Shown: in pieces, positions 44,949 to 53,602 of the stretch | Layout of the letters: each line of letters opens with the position of its first letter | How positions within the stretch are numbered: the first letter of the stretch is position 1 | Source: Geminicoccaceae bacterium | Lineage (GTDB): Bacteria > Pseudomonadota > Alphaproteobacteria > Geminicoccales > Geminicoccaceae | Reading direction: 5' to 3' | Assembly: GCA_020638465.1 (NCBI GenBank) | Contig: JACKIM010000002.1 | Coordinates: 1,426,001-1,490,000 of the forward strand | DNA length: 64,000 bases | The notes under the pieces: model-generated | What the model was told of the DNA's origin: nothing | What the model saw: only the letters and a program-made list of their open reading frames with translations | Database searches by the model: none | Made by a program: the position numbers and the translations under genes

Positions 44949-45141
44949 CCCGTCTCTCCCTAACATTGCCGATCCGCGAAGATATCCCCGCGGTCAGGAT
45001 CTCCTTCATCAAATGAAGCAACCTGAAGATTGTCAACAAATTTGGGGAGGATCGAAAACGAACGGGGAGTGGCTTGTTCGCAATCTGCCTGTGTAATAGG
45101 CTTTCTGCCCACGAGTGAGGCAGTCAACCGGATCGGGAATC

Positions 45142-45939
45142 ATGCAGCATTCACGCACCCACGGCGGCAATGGCGACGAGGCCGGCTGCGACGGTCGAAA
45201 GACGGCCGGACACCCGGACGACAGCACCGAAATGCTGGACAGGGGTCGCGGCGAGGGGCCTGACGAGAACGAGATCGTCGAACGCGTTTTCGACGCGGTG
45301 ATCGACCAGCGCCTGCCGCCCGGAACGAGGCTCACCGAACAGGCGCTTTGCGAGGCGTTCGGCGTCGGTCGCATGCGCATCCGCCGCAGCCTCCTGCTGC
45401 TGGCCAGCCGGGAGATCGTCGAACTCCACTCCAATCGCGGCGCATTCGTCTCGAAACCCACACCGGAACAGGCCCGCGAAGTGTTCGAGGCGCGACGGAT
45501 CATCGAGCCCGACGTCGCCTGCATGGCCGCCGGGCATGCGCAAGGCGGCGATATCCGCCGACTGCGCGCCCATCTCGATCAGGAACACGCCGCCCACATG
45601 ACCGGCAACCGGCACGACATCATCCGCCTTTCCGGGAGTTTTCACGTTCACCTGGCCGATATTGCCCGCAACGGGACGCTCACCCGCACGATCAAGGAAC
45701 TGGTGACCCGGACCTCCCTCATCATCGGCATGTTCGGTTCGGCCGGCGCCAGCACGTGCCGCGAGGGGGAGCACGCCCGGATCGTCGATGCACTCGAAGG
45801 CCATGACGGCGACAGGGCGGCACAACTGATGGCCGCTCACCTCGCTGCCATCGAGGCGAATGTCGACCTGGTCCGCGGTGACGGCGATCCCGTCGATCTG
45901 GTCGGGCTATTTGGCAAGCACCGTCGCCATATTGCTTAA
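45142..45939 (+). CDS. GntR-family regulator (FCD/FadR subfamily)
   Basis: Transcription factor, 265 aa from the ATG at 45142. An N-terminal, low-complexity region of about 40 residues precedes a winged helix-turn-helix (VFDAVIDQRLPPGTRLTEQALCEAF excerpted; then GVGRMRIRRSLLLLA and ELHSNRGAFVS). The C-terminal FCD ligand domain follows, with metal-binding His positions in SGSFHVHLADIARN and EGEHARIVDALEG. An in-frame GTG at 45115 would add nine residues. It is divergent from the binding-protein gene, so it probably controls the transporter-racemase operon and perhaps the carbamoylase. Confidence 0.93.
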   Translation: MQHSRTHGGNGDEAGCDGRKTAGHPDDSTEMLDRGRGEGPDENEIVERVFDAVIDQRLPPGTRLTEQALCEAFGVGRMRIRRSLLLLASREIVELHSNRGAFVSKPTPEQAREVFEARRIIEPDVACMAAGHAQGGDIRRLRAHLDQEHAAHMTGNRHDIIRLSGSFHVHLADIARNGTLTRTIKELVTRTSLIIGMFGSAGASTCREGEHARIVDALEGHDGDRAAQLMAAHLAAIEANVDLVRGDGDPVDLVGLFGKHRRHIA

Positions 45940-46014
45940 TTCTTGTGCACCATGGCGTAGGCAAAAAAAATTTTCGTCACCCCGGGCCGAGGAGGTGGGG
46001 TTAGGCTCCGCGGC

Positions 46015-46329
46015 ATGATCACTCCGCCGCGCTTTCACCCTCCACGACAAGCCGCAACGACCATCGGTCGCCTTCTGGCGTTGATGGCCCTGTCGGCGCT
46101 CGCCGCCTGCGGCAGGAGCGATCCCTATCCGACGGATCAGGCCATCGTGCTTTGCTATCACACCCTTGCCGATGTGCAATGCTACGACCGCCCGGACGAC
46201 CATCGCGCTTCCCGCCTCGTCGGTTTCTACCTCACACCGCTGGACAATCCCGGCGACAACGCCACTGCCCTGCAATGGGCGAGGATCCGCGCCGCCGAAA
46301 GGGCCGCGGAAGACGACCCCGAAGACTGA
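46015..46329 (+). CDS. small predicted lipoprotein
   Basis: A 104-aa protein with a charged N-terminus, a hydrophobic stretch and the lipobox LSALAAC (Cys32), so probably a lipoprotein. The mature part has two Cys (LCYHTLADVQCYD) and an acidic C-terminus (AAERAAEDDPED). GAGGAGGTGGGG lies 15-25 bases upstream. Function unknown. It is convergent with the carbamoylase gene. A run of eight A at about 45963 marks the AT-rich upstream gap. Confidence 0.78.
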   Translation: MITPPRFHPPRQAATTIGRLLALMALSALAACGRSDPYPTDQAIVLCYHTLADVQCYDRPDDHRASRLVGFYLTPLDNPGDNATALQWARIRAAERAAEDDPED

Positions 46330-46347
46330 ACGCCTCAGGCGGCGGAA

Positions 46348-47286
46348 TCAGGCATCCTCGTCATCCTCGCCTCCAGGCATCGCCACAAGGGCCTGGTAGT
46401 GCTGCGGCTGGCGATGCAGGGCGAAGTTGAAGATGTTCGTCTTGATCTCCCTGCAGCGGTCGAGATCGCAACGGGCGGTGATGACCTCATCACCGAGCGT
46501 CGAGCACATGGCAACAATCTCGCCGGTGGGAGCGATGATGCAGCTCTGACCGATCATCAGACAATCCTCCTCCACGCCGCACTTGGCCACGCCGACAACC
46601 CAGGTGCCGTTCTGGTAGGCGCCGGCCTGCATGGACAGGTGGTTGTGGAAGTTCTGCAAATGATCGTGTTCAGGCGCCAGCGGATAATGCCAGGGCGTAT
46701 TGTACCCCAGCAAAACCATTTCCACGTCCTGGAGGCCCATCACCCGCCATGTCTCGGGCCAGCGACGATCGTTGCAGATGCACATGCCGATGCGGCCATT
46801 GAACGCCTCGAACGTGCGAAACCCGTAGTTCCCCGGTTCGAAATAGCGTTTTTCGAGGTGCTGGAACGGGCGCCATGGTTCATGCTCGGTGTGTCCGGGC
46901 AGGTGGACCTTGCGATACTTGCCGACGATATCGCCGTTCCTGTCGACGAGGATCGACGTGTTGTAATGGTGCGAATCGGGAGTAAGTTCGGCATAGCCGA
47001 GGCAAAAGCCGATACCGAGTTCGGCAGCCGTCTCGAACAACGGCAAGGTCGCGTCATTGGGCAGGCCGCGCTCGAACCAGATATCGATATCGCCCTGGTT
47101 CTGAAAATACCAACGCGGGAAGAATGTCGTCAGGGCGAGCTCCGGATAGACAATCAGTTCCGCCCCCTGCCCGCTGGCCTCGCGCATCATGGCAACCATG
47201 CGCGCCACCGCGCTGGACCGCGGTTCATCCCTCGCAATCGGCCCCATCTGGGCCGCGGCAACCTTGAGTATACGCGCCATCGCCAC
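46348..47286 (-). CDS. N-carbamoyl-D-amino acid hydrolase (D-carbamoylase)
   Basis: Nitrilase-superfamily enzyme, 312 aa, hydrolysing N-carbamoyl-D-amino acids to D-amino acids, CO2 and ammonia. The catalytic triad is visible: Glu49 in YPELALTTFFPRWYF, Lys126 in KYRKVHLPGH and Cys171 in MCICNDRRWPETWRVMG. The segments FQHLEKRYFEPGNYGF, SMQAGAYQNGTWVVGVAK and FNFALHRQPQHY follow Agrobacterium-type D-carbamoylases closely from memory. No hydantoinase lies in the window, so the carbamoyl substrate may come from outside, perhaps through the Liv-type transporter. Confidence 0.93.
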   Translation of the reverse strand: MAMARILKVAAAQMGPIARDEPRSSAVARMVAMMREASGQGAELIVYPELALTTFFPRWYFQNQGDIDIWFERGLPNDATLPLFETAAELGIGFCLGYAELTPDSHHYNTSILVDRNGDIVGKYRKVHLPGHTEHEPWRPFQHLEKRYFEPGNYGFRTFEAFNGRIGMCICNDRRWPETWRVMGLQDVEMVLLGYNTPWHYPLAPEHDHLQNFHNHLSMQAGAYQNGTWVVGVAKCGVEEDCLMIGQSCIIAPTGEIVAMCSTLGDEVITARCDLDRCREIKTNIFNFALHRQPQHYQALVAMPGGEDDEDA

Positions 47287-47447
47287 TCCCCGGCTTCACT
47301 GTCGGCATGCCTGTCCATATACACACACCACGCCACCCGCCTGCAAGCCCCGCTGCGGCGGACTTGCCGGAAGAAGGCACAGATGCTCAAACTCTGCCGA
47401 GGCAAGCACATCATTCCGGCAAAGCACATCGGGTCTGAACACGACAA

Positions 47448-48557
47448 ATGACCGGCATCCCACGCATTCCCTTCACATCGCTGGTGGCCAACCTGCCATC
47501 GGCCATACCGTTCACCGGCCCGGAAACGCTGGAACGCAAGGCAGGCAACACGTTTCGGGCGCGGGTCGGGGCCAATGAGAGCGCGTTCGGCCCATCCCCC
47601 CGCGCCCGGGCCGCCATGGCAACCGAAATCGAGCGGGCAGGCTGGTATGGCGACCCGGAAAGTTTCGAACTGCGCCGGAAGCTCGCCCGCATCCACAATG
47701 TCGACATCGCCGAAATCGTCATCGGCGCCGGCATCGACGAACTGCTGGGCAACATCGTGCGCATGACCGTGGCACCGGGACAGGCTGCGATCACGTCGGC
47801 CGGCGCCTATCCGACCCTCAACTACCACGTCCGCGGTTTCGGCGGGCTCATCGAGGCCGTCCCCTATCGCGATGCCCGCGAGGACCCGCCGGCCCTGATC
47901 GATGCCGCCCGCCGCACGGGCGCGCCCCTGATCTACATCTCCAATCCCGACAATCCCATGGGCAGCTGGCACGACGCCTCCACCATCGAGGCCATGATCG
48001 GGGCCGTTCCGGACGGGGCCCTCCTGATTGTCGACGAGGCCTATGCCGATTTTGCCGAACCGGGGATCATCCCCGCAATCGACAGTTCCAATCCGCGGGT
48101 CATCCGCCTGCGCACCTTCTCCAAGGCGCACGGCCTCGCCGGGGCGCGGATCGGTTACGCCATCGCCCATCGCGAGGTCATCGCCGGCATCAACAGGATC
48201 CGCAATCACTTCGGCGTCAACCGGCTGGCGCAGGCAGCCGCGATCGCATCACTCGACGACAGCGACTTTCTCGCATCGGTCTGCCGCGAAGTCGCGAAAG
48301 GTCGAAGCGAATATGCCCGGCTCGCCAGCGAACTGGGCATGGAAGCGCACCCGTCGATGACCAATTTCGTGACCATAGATACCGGATCGAACGAACGCGC
48401 GAAGGCGCTGCTGGAGACCCTCGACCGGCGCGGCATCTTCATCCGCATGCCGGGCGTGCCGCCCCTCGACCGCTGCATCCGCATTACCGTCGGCACGGAC
48501 GCGGAACGTGCCATCGTCGCCGAGACGCTGCGCAACCTGATCAGGGAGGGATTGTGA
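47448..48557 (+). CDS. PLP-dependent aminotransferase, HisC-like (class I/II)
   Basis: Fold-type I aminotransferase, 369 aa. The region VGANESAFGPSPRARAAM is the HisC-type substrate-binding N-terminus, ISNPDNPMGSWHD and LIVDEAYADFAEPG hold the PLP contacts, and the Schiff-base Lys is in RTFSKAHGLAGARIGYA. CIRITVGTDAERAIV carries the C-terminal Arg. Histidinol-phosphate aminotransferase is the best formal match. Aromatic or other specificities occur in this group, and the gene is 19 kb from the HisA-HisI-HisE fusion. It is divergent from the D-carbamoylase gene. Confidence 0.88.
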   Translation: MTGIPRIPFTSLVANLPSAIPFTGPETLERKAGNTFRARVGANESAFGPSPRARAAMATEIERAGWYGDPESFELRRKLARIHNVDIAEIVIGAGIDELLGNIVRMTVAPGQAAITSAGAYPTLNYHVRGFGGLIEAVPYRDAREDPPALIDAARRTGAPLIYISNPDNPMGSWHDASTIEAMIGAVPDGALLIVDEAYADFAEPGIIPAIDSSNPRVIRLRTFSKAHGLAGARIGYAIAHREVIAGINRIRNHFGVNRLAQAAAIASLDDSDFLASVCREVAKGRSEYARLASELGMEAHPSMTNFVTIDTGSNERAKALLETLDRRGIFIRMPGVPPLDRCIRITVGTDAERAIVAETLRNLIREGL

Positions 48558-48558
48558 C

Positions 48559-48963
48559 ATGCCCCGGCACAGCCCCGGGCTCGACCATGCCATGGAGCTC
48601 CTGCACGGTATCGGCGGCATCACCACCAAACGCATGTTCGGAGGTCACGGCATCTTCGTCGAAGACAGGATGTTCGCCCTGATCGCCCATGAGCAACTGT
48701 ATCTCAAGGTGGATGACCAGACGCGGGACCGGTTCGAGGAAGCCGGCTGCGAGCCCTTCGCCTATGCGACGAAGAATGGCCAGACCCGGATCCCGTCCTA
48801 CATGACCGCGCCCGACGAGGCCCTCGACGATGCCGAAGCCATGCATCCCTGGGCAGAACTCGCGATCGCCGCGGCGATGCGGGCGAAGGCAACCGCGCGC
48901 AAACCTCGCCGCAAGTCCGGCCGCTCGACCGGGGCCACGATCGGCGATAGCCAAAATTCGTGA
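48559..48963 (+). CDS. TfoX N-terminal domain protein
   Basis: Small cytosolic protein, 134 aa, of the TfoX/Sxy N-domain family. The motif ITTKRMFGGHGIFVEDRMFALIA (landmark) with LYLKVDDQTRDRF and FAYATKNGQTRIPSYM is typical. A basic tail (KATARKPRRKSGRS) follows. Stand-alone TfoX-N proteins are widespread in Alphaproteobacteria and not proven competence regulators. It starts one base after the aminotransferase stop region and is likely co-transcribed. Confidence 0.9.
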   Translation: MPRHSPGLDHAMELLHGIGGITTKRMFGGHGIFVEDRMFALIAHEQLYLKVDDQTRDRFEEAGCEPFAYATKNGQTRIPSYMTAPDEALDDAEAMHPWAELAIAAAMRAKATARKPRRKSGRSTGATIGDSQNS

Positions 48964-49024
48964 TCGCGGGTAAGACTGCACGCCAAATGGAAGCCTTCGC
49001 AATCCGGATGCAACGAACATTCCC

Positions 49025-49846
49025 ATGCTTCTTCTGATCGATGTGGGCAATACCAACACGGTCTTCGCCCTCTATCGCGAGCGAAGCCCGCTCGGCCAGT
49101 GGCGGCTGTCCACACAGCACCAGCGCACGGCCGAGGAATACGGCGCACTGCTGATCCAGCTCATCGGCATCGCCGGGCTGGACTATCGCGACGTCGAGGC
49201 CGTCGTCATTTCCAGCGTGGTGCCGCCGGCCCTTCAGCCGCTGCGCTGGATGAGCGAGGACTTCTTCGGTTGCAGGGCCTTCGTCACCGGCGAGGATGTC
49301 GAACATGGCATTCCCAACAAGCTCAACAATCCGCGCGAGGCCGGCTCGGACAGGCTGGTCAATGCCGTGGCAGCCGTACGCCGGTACACGCCACCGCTGA
49401 TCATCGTCGATTTCGGCACTGCCACGACCTTCGATGTGGTCGACCATGACGGCGCCTTCATCGGCGGTGTCATCGCGCCTGGCATCAACCTTTCCATCGA
49501 GGCGCTCCACCGGGCTGCCGCCAAGCTGCCGAGGATTGCCATCGAACCGCCGGCCAGCGCCATCGGCCGCAGCACCGAAGGTGCCATGCAGTCGGGCATC
49601 TACTGGGGTTATGTCGGCATGATCGAGGGACTGGTGGACCGGATCGAAGCCGAATACGGCGCCTCGATGACCGTGATCGCCACGGGTGGCCTCGCCCCCC
49701 TTTTCGCCAAACACTGCCCGCGCCTTCAGCATATCGACAAGGATCTGACGATGGCCGGGCTTCTGGAGATATACTGGATGAACAAGAACCGGATTCACGC
49801 AGAAGCCACCGCTCCCGCCGAACCGCCGCGAGGTCGCGACGCATGA
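49025..49846 (+). CDS. coaX: type III pantothenate kinase
   Basis: Phosphorylates pantothenate in the first step of coenzyme A synthesis, 273 aa. ASKHA-fold motifs are present: LLIDVGNTNTVFALY (phosphate 1), SSVVPPAL, GSDRLVNAVAAV, and VDFGTATTFDVVDHDGAFIGGVI (phosphate 2), followed by GINLSIEALHRAAAKLP. Its ATGA overlap with rnj reflects the coaX-rnj pairing common in Alphaproteobacteria. Confidence 0.97.
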   Translation: MLLLIDVGNTNTVFALYRERSPLGQWRLSTQHQRTAEEYGALLIQLIGIAGLDYRDVEAVVISSVVPPALQPLRWMSEDFFGCRAFVTGEDVEHGIPNKLNNPREAGSDRLVNAVAAVRRYTPPLIIVDFGTATTFDVVDHDGAFIGGVIAPGINLSIEALHRAAAKLPRIAIEPPASAIGRSTEGAMQSGIYWGYVGMIEGLVDRIEAEYGASMTVIATGGLAPLFAKHCPRLQHIDKDLTMAGLLEIYWMNKNRIHAEATAPAEPPRGRDA

Positions 49847-51537
49847 GCGGCGACCTCGTTTTCGTGCCGTTGGGCGGTGTCGGCGAGATCGGCATGAATG
49901 TCTATCTCTACGGTCTCGACGATCAATGGATCATGGTCGATCTCGGCCTGACCTTTGCCGATGACCGCCTTCCCGGCGCCGATCTCGTCCTTCCCGACCT
50001 CTCCTTCATCGAGGAGAGGAAGGACAGGCTTCTGGGCATCGTCATCACCCATGCCCATGAAGATCACATCGGTGCAGTTCCCTATTTGTGGCCCAAACTC
50101 GGCGTACCGGTCTACTGCACCCGTTTTCCGGCTGCCGTGCTCAACCGCAAGCTGGTGGAAAACAGCGTCAAGCCGGCATCGGCCATACGTGAGATGATCC
50201 CCGGCCAACCGTTCGATCTCGGTCCCTTCCATTGCTGCCTGATGCATGTCACCCATTCGATTCCGGATGCCAATGCGCTGGCCATCGATACGCCCTACGG
50301 CCGCATCCTGCATACGGGTGACTGGAAGCTCGACCCGGCTCCGATGGTAGGCGAACGCACCGACGTCGAAAGGCTCGAATCCTTCGGTGACGAAGGTGTC
50401 CTGGCCATGGTGGCCGACAGCACCAACGTCATGAGCCCCGGTACTTCGGGCTCCGAGGCCGAGGTCCGCGACAGCCTCAGAGCCCTGATCCGCAAGCAGA
50501 CCGGTTGCGTGGTCCTTACCACCTTCGCCTCCAACATCGCCAGGCTCGAAACCGCCATGCTCGCCGGTCATGAGGCAGGTCGTTCGGTGGTGGTGGTGGG
50601 TCGCTCGATGCATCGCATGATCGACGCCGCCAGGGAATCGGGTTTCCTTGCCAACATGCCCCCGGTACTCGACGAGCGCGACGTGACCCAGTTGCCGCGC
50701 GAGAAGCTGCTCTATCTGGTCACCGGGAGCCAGGGCGAACCGCGCGCCGCGCTGATGCGCATCGCCTTCGGCAACCATCCGCGCATCAAGCTCGAAGCCG
50801 GCGATACAGCCATCTTCTCATCCAAGATCATTCCCGGCAACGAGCGCACGCTCTACAACCTGCACAATCAACTGGTCGAACGCGGGGTCGAGGTGATCAC
50901 CGAGGAGGACCATTTCGTCCATGTCTCCGGCCATCCCTGCCGTGACGAGATGGAACAGATGTATCGCTGGATGAAACCGAGGATCGCGGTTCCGGTGCAT
51001 GGTGAAACCCGCCATCTCTATGCCCATGCGAGACTGGCCGAACGGCTGGGTGTGGAAGCGGCCCCCATCATCCGCAATGGCGACATGCTGCGCCTGGCGC
51101 CGGGACCGGTCGGCGTGATCGACGAGGTTCCCACCGGCCGACTCGTACTGGAATCCACCGAACTCGTGGATGCCGGTGACGATCTGTATCGAACCCGCCG
51201 GCGGCTCATGAGCCATGGCACCATCCAGGTGGTGCTGGTTCTCGACAGTTACGGCTCGCTGCTTGCCAGCCCGCGCGTGACCCCTGTGGGTGCCGTCGAA
51301 ATGGAGGGCTTCACCGATATTGCCGAGAATACCGCCGAGCGCCTGAGCGACGCCATCGAGGATCTCAACGACAGGGATGTGCTCGACGATGAGCGGGTCG
51401 AAATGGCCATCCGCACGGCCTTGCGCCAGGCCATGAACCTGCCGAAGTTCAAACGGCCGATCATCGACGTGCAGATCATCCGCATCGCCCCCGAGACCAT
51501 CGACCCCATGCAAGGCAAGAAGAAGGGCGCCGCCTGA
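49843..51537 (+). CDS. rnj: ribonuclease J
   Basis: Metallo-beta-lactamase/beta-CASP nuclease with 5'-exo and endo activity in RNA processing and decay, 564 aa. The metal site THAHEDHIGAVPYL supplies His70, His72, Asp74 and His75. Further motifs are HVTHSIPDANALAI, HTGDWKLD, ADSTNVMSPG, and the beta-CASP elements SSKIIPGNE and PVHGETRHLYAHARLA. Length and C-terminal domain match alphaproteobacterial RNase J. A 263-base gap without evident genes follows. Confidence 0.97.
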   Translation: MSGDLVFVPLGGVGEIGMNVYLYGLDDQWIMVDLGLTFADDRLPGADLVLPDLSFIEERKDRLLGIVITHAHEDHIGAVPYLWPKLGVPVYCTRFPAAVLNRKLVENSVKPASAIREMIPGQPFDLGPFHCCLMHVTHSIPDANALAIDTPYGRILHTGDWKLDPAPMVGERTDVERLESFGDEGVLAMVADSTNVMSPGTSGSEAEVRDSLRALIRKQTGCVVLTTFASNIARLETAMLAGHEAGRSVVVVGRSMHRMIDAARESGFLANMPPVLDERDVTQLPREKLLYLVTGSQGEPRAALMRIAFGNHPRIKLEAGDTAIFSSKIIPGNERTLYNLHNQLVERGVEVITEEDHFVHVSGHPCRDEMEQMYRWMKPRIAVPVHGETRHLYAHARLAERLGVEAAPIIRNGDMLRLAPGPVGVIDEVPTGRLVLESTELVDAGDDLYRTRRRLMSHGTIQVVLVLDSYGSLLASPRVTPVGAVEMEGFTDIAENTAERLSDAIEDLNDRDVLDDERVEMAIRTALRQAMNLPKFKRPIIDVQIIRIAPETIDPMQGKKKGAA

Positions 51538-51800
51538 TCGAATTCTCCGTGCCGAGACTGTTCCCTGTCCTGACCACGGTCGTGACGGGGGCAGTTTGCG
51601 GGCCGAGGGTCTGGCGAAATCTCCGTGACAAGCCATGCCGCTCTCAAGTTGCAAGATTGATGGCAAAGTCGCCTTGAGGATCATGCGGGCGCATCGAACT
51701 GATGCGCTGCCGCAACGGCGGCGACGGCGATCATCAAGACATACGTCGATGCGACCAATCCATATATCGAGGTGCCGCCTTCCAACCTAAGGTGGCGCCC

Positions 51801-53357
51801 ATGAAAAACGCCCAAGACGAACACATCGCGAGCCTCCATGCTCTGCGCGGCATCGCTGCGCTTGGCGTCGTGATCCTGCATCTCAGCGAATCGACGCCCG
51901 GACTGCCGATCCGGAACTTCACGGACATCGTCGCGAACATGTTGTTCGCGGTCGATCTTTTTTTCGTGCTCAGCGGTGTCGTCATGGCCGCGGTCTACGG
52001 TGCCGCCTTCGATGAATGCGTCAGGGGCTCGACCTATTTCCGCTTTCTCATGGCCCGTGTCGCGCGCATATGGCCGATGATGATCCTTGCCGCGACACTG
52101 GCCATCACGGCCGAATGGATATCGAACGTCGCCGGCACCACGGTAGCCAGCACAGGCGGCACTTTTTCAAGCTTTCTGGCAGAATTCTTCGGCCTGGCAG
52201 GATGGTTCACATGGGCCTGGCTCAACCCGCCATCATGGTCGCTGACAGCCGAGTTCGCGGTCTATCTGGTGGCGCCCTTGCTCATCCTCGCCTTCAGACG
52301 GGCTCCGGTTCCATTGTGCCTCGCCACGCTGGCGGTGGCACCGCTGGTACCCGGCATTCTCTACGGAATGGCAACGGCACCGTTCGTGGACAATCCTCTC
52401 GGCCTCAACCTCCCGTTCGGATACACGCTGCTTGCACCCGAGGCTCAATGGTTCTGGAACATGAAGGGCGGGTTCATCCTCACCCGGGGACTTTCCATGT
52501 TCCTGTGCGGTCTCGCCTTGCACCGACTGGCCCGGCTCGGCTGTCTCGAACGCCTGTCGACGCTGACGACATTCCTTGGCGCCAGCGCTGCCACACTTGT
52601 CGCCTTGCATGCGGGCCTGCCGCGGGTGCTCATCCTGTTCCTGCTCATTGCACTTGTGGCAACCAGCCTCGGCCGGCACATGACCAACCATGCGATCTTC
52701 CGCCATCGCACACTTCACTGGCTGGGCGAAATTTCCCTCGGTGTCTACCTTATCCACTGGCCGTTGATCCAGGTCGCACGCGCGTCCTACAGCATGGCCT
52801 TCGGAACCATGATCGAGGAGGCAGGTCCCCTCGAATGCCTGCTGTTCATCCTTACAGTTCTTCTTGCGGTCATTGCCGTCGCCTCTTGGCTGTATGGAAT
52901 ATATGAAATTCCCGCCCGCAGGATCATCCGTGCCTGGGGAGAAAGGCGCCTCGCCAGAACCGGCAAGACGACAGTCTTCATGACAGGTGGGAAAAAAGTT
53001 GAAACTTTGGTACTCTCGGCTTCCGCATTTGTGTTACTGGTCTCCATTCCCTTCGGGATCATCACACAAGGGTACTGGTTGCGCGAAGGTTGGGCCAACC
53101 AGTTGCCAGTAATCACCCAGATACGAAAGGAAGCCAATGATGTCGTTCTCATCCTCGATCATCAGGCTCCCCTCCCCGTGCGCGTCGCGGGATGGGGCGA
53201 TATCGATGCGGTCCTCGGACCCCATCGACGCAATGCGCTGGTACTGAAGCCTGGACTGCCGCTGCAGGTCACGCTGGTCCCGAGACCGATGTCCACCGGT
53301 CAGGGCGGAGTGGAGCTGTTCGCCGGACGCATTCATGAAAAGATCGAGCTCAAGTGA
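51801..53357 (+). CDS. acyltransferase 3 family protein (OafA/YrhL-like)
   Basis: Integral-membrane O-acyltransferase, 518 aa. The N-terminal SLHALRGIAALGVVILHL contains the catalytic-type His and Arg of the family, VDLFFVLSGVVMA follows, and RFLMARVARIWPMMILA carries the conserved R-x-x-R-I-W/P motif. About ten helices end near residue 400. A periplasmic-type tail of ~100 residues follows, introduced by a late hydrophobic segment. AAGGTGG lies 6 bases before the ATG. It opens exopolysaccharide locus 2 and probably O-acylates the glycan. Confidence 0.92.
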   Translation: MKNAQDEHIASLHALRGIAALGVVILHLSESTPGLPIRNFTDIVANMLFAVDLFFVLSGVVMAAVYGAAFDECVRGSTYFRFLMARVARIWPMMILAATLAITAEWISNVAGTTVASTGGTFSSFLAEFFGLAGWFTWAWLNPPSWSLTAEFAVYLVAPLLILAFRRAPVPLCLATLAVAPLVPGILYGMATAPFVDNPLGLNLPFGYTLLAPEAQWFWNMKGGFILTRGLSMFLCGLALHRLARLGCLERLSTLTTFLGASAATLVALHAGLPRVLILFLLIALVATSLGRHMTNHAIFRHRTLHWLGEISLGVYLIHWPLIQVARASYSMAFGTMIEEAGPLECLLFILTVLLAVIAVASWLYGIYEIPARRIIRAWGERRLARTGKTTVFMTGGKKVETLVLSASAFVLLVSIPFGIITQGYWLREGWANQLPVITQIRKEANDVVLILDHQAPLPVRVAGWGDIDAVLGPHRRNALVLKPGLPLQVTLVPRPMSTGQGGVELFAGRIHEKIELK

Positions 53358-53363
53358 CAAATA

Positions 53364-53378
53364 TCTATCAATGATAGA
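53364..53378. repeat. short palindrome after the acyltransferase gene
   Basis: TCTATCA-A-TGATAGA begins 7 bases after the acyltransferase stop and is flanked by AAAT/AAATTT. It is too short to be sure: it may be a weak terminator or an operator for the BY-kinase gene 225 bases downstream. Confidence 0.3.
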
Positions 53379-53602
53379 AATTTCATTCAGACGATCATCT
53401 CTCGGTACATCATCATGCGATCCCCGGGGTCCGTTCCGGACTTTCGGCCTTCTTTCGCCGTGCATGAACTCATTGAATTCGCTAAGAGACATGCGCATGG
53501 ACACTGCAAACCGCCGGTTGACGGCGTTGCGGGGGTCCGGGCACGTTTCGCGACAGGTCGGTTCCTTCCGGCAGGCTCGTGTCAGCAGGGGCGTAAACGT
53601 GA

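Noticed and set aside
45963..45974. A-run followed by T-run after the GntR gene as a terminator
   Set aside because: There is no GC-rich stem in front of it; it is a short A/T palindrome only.
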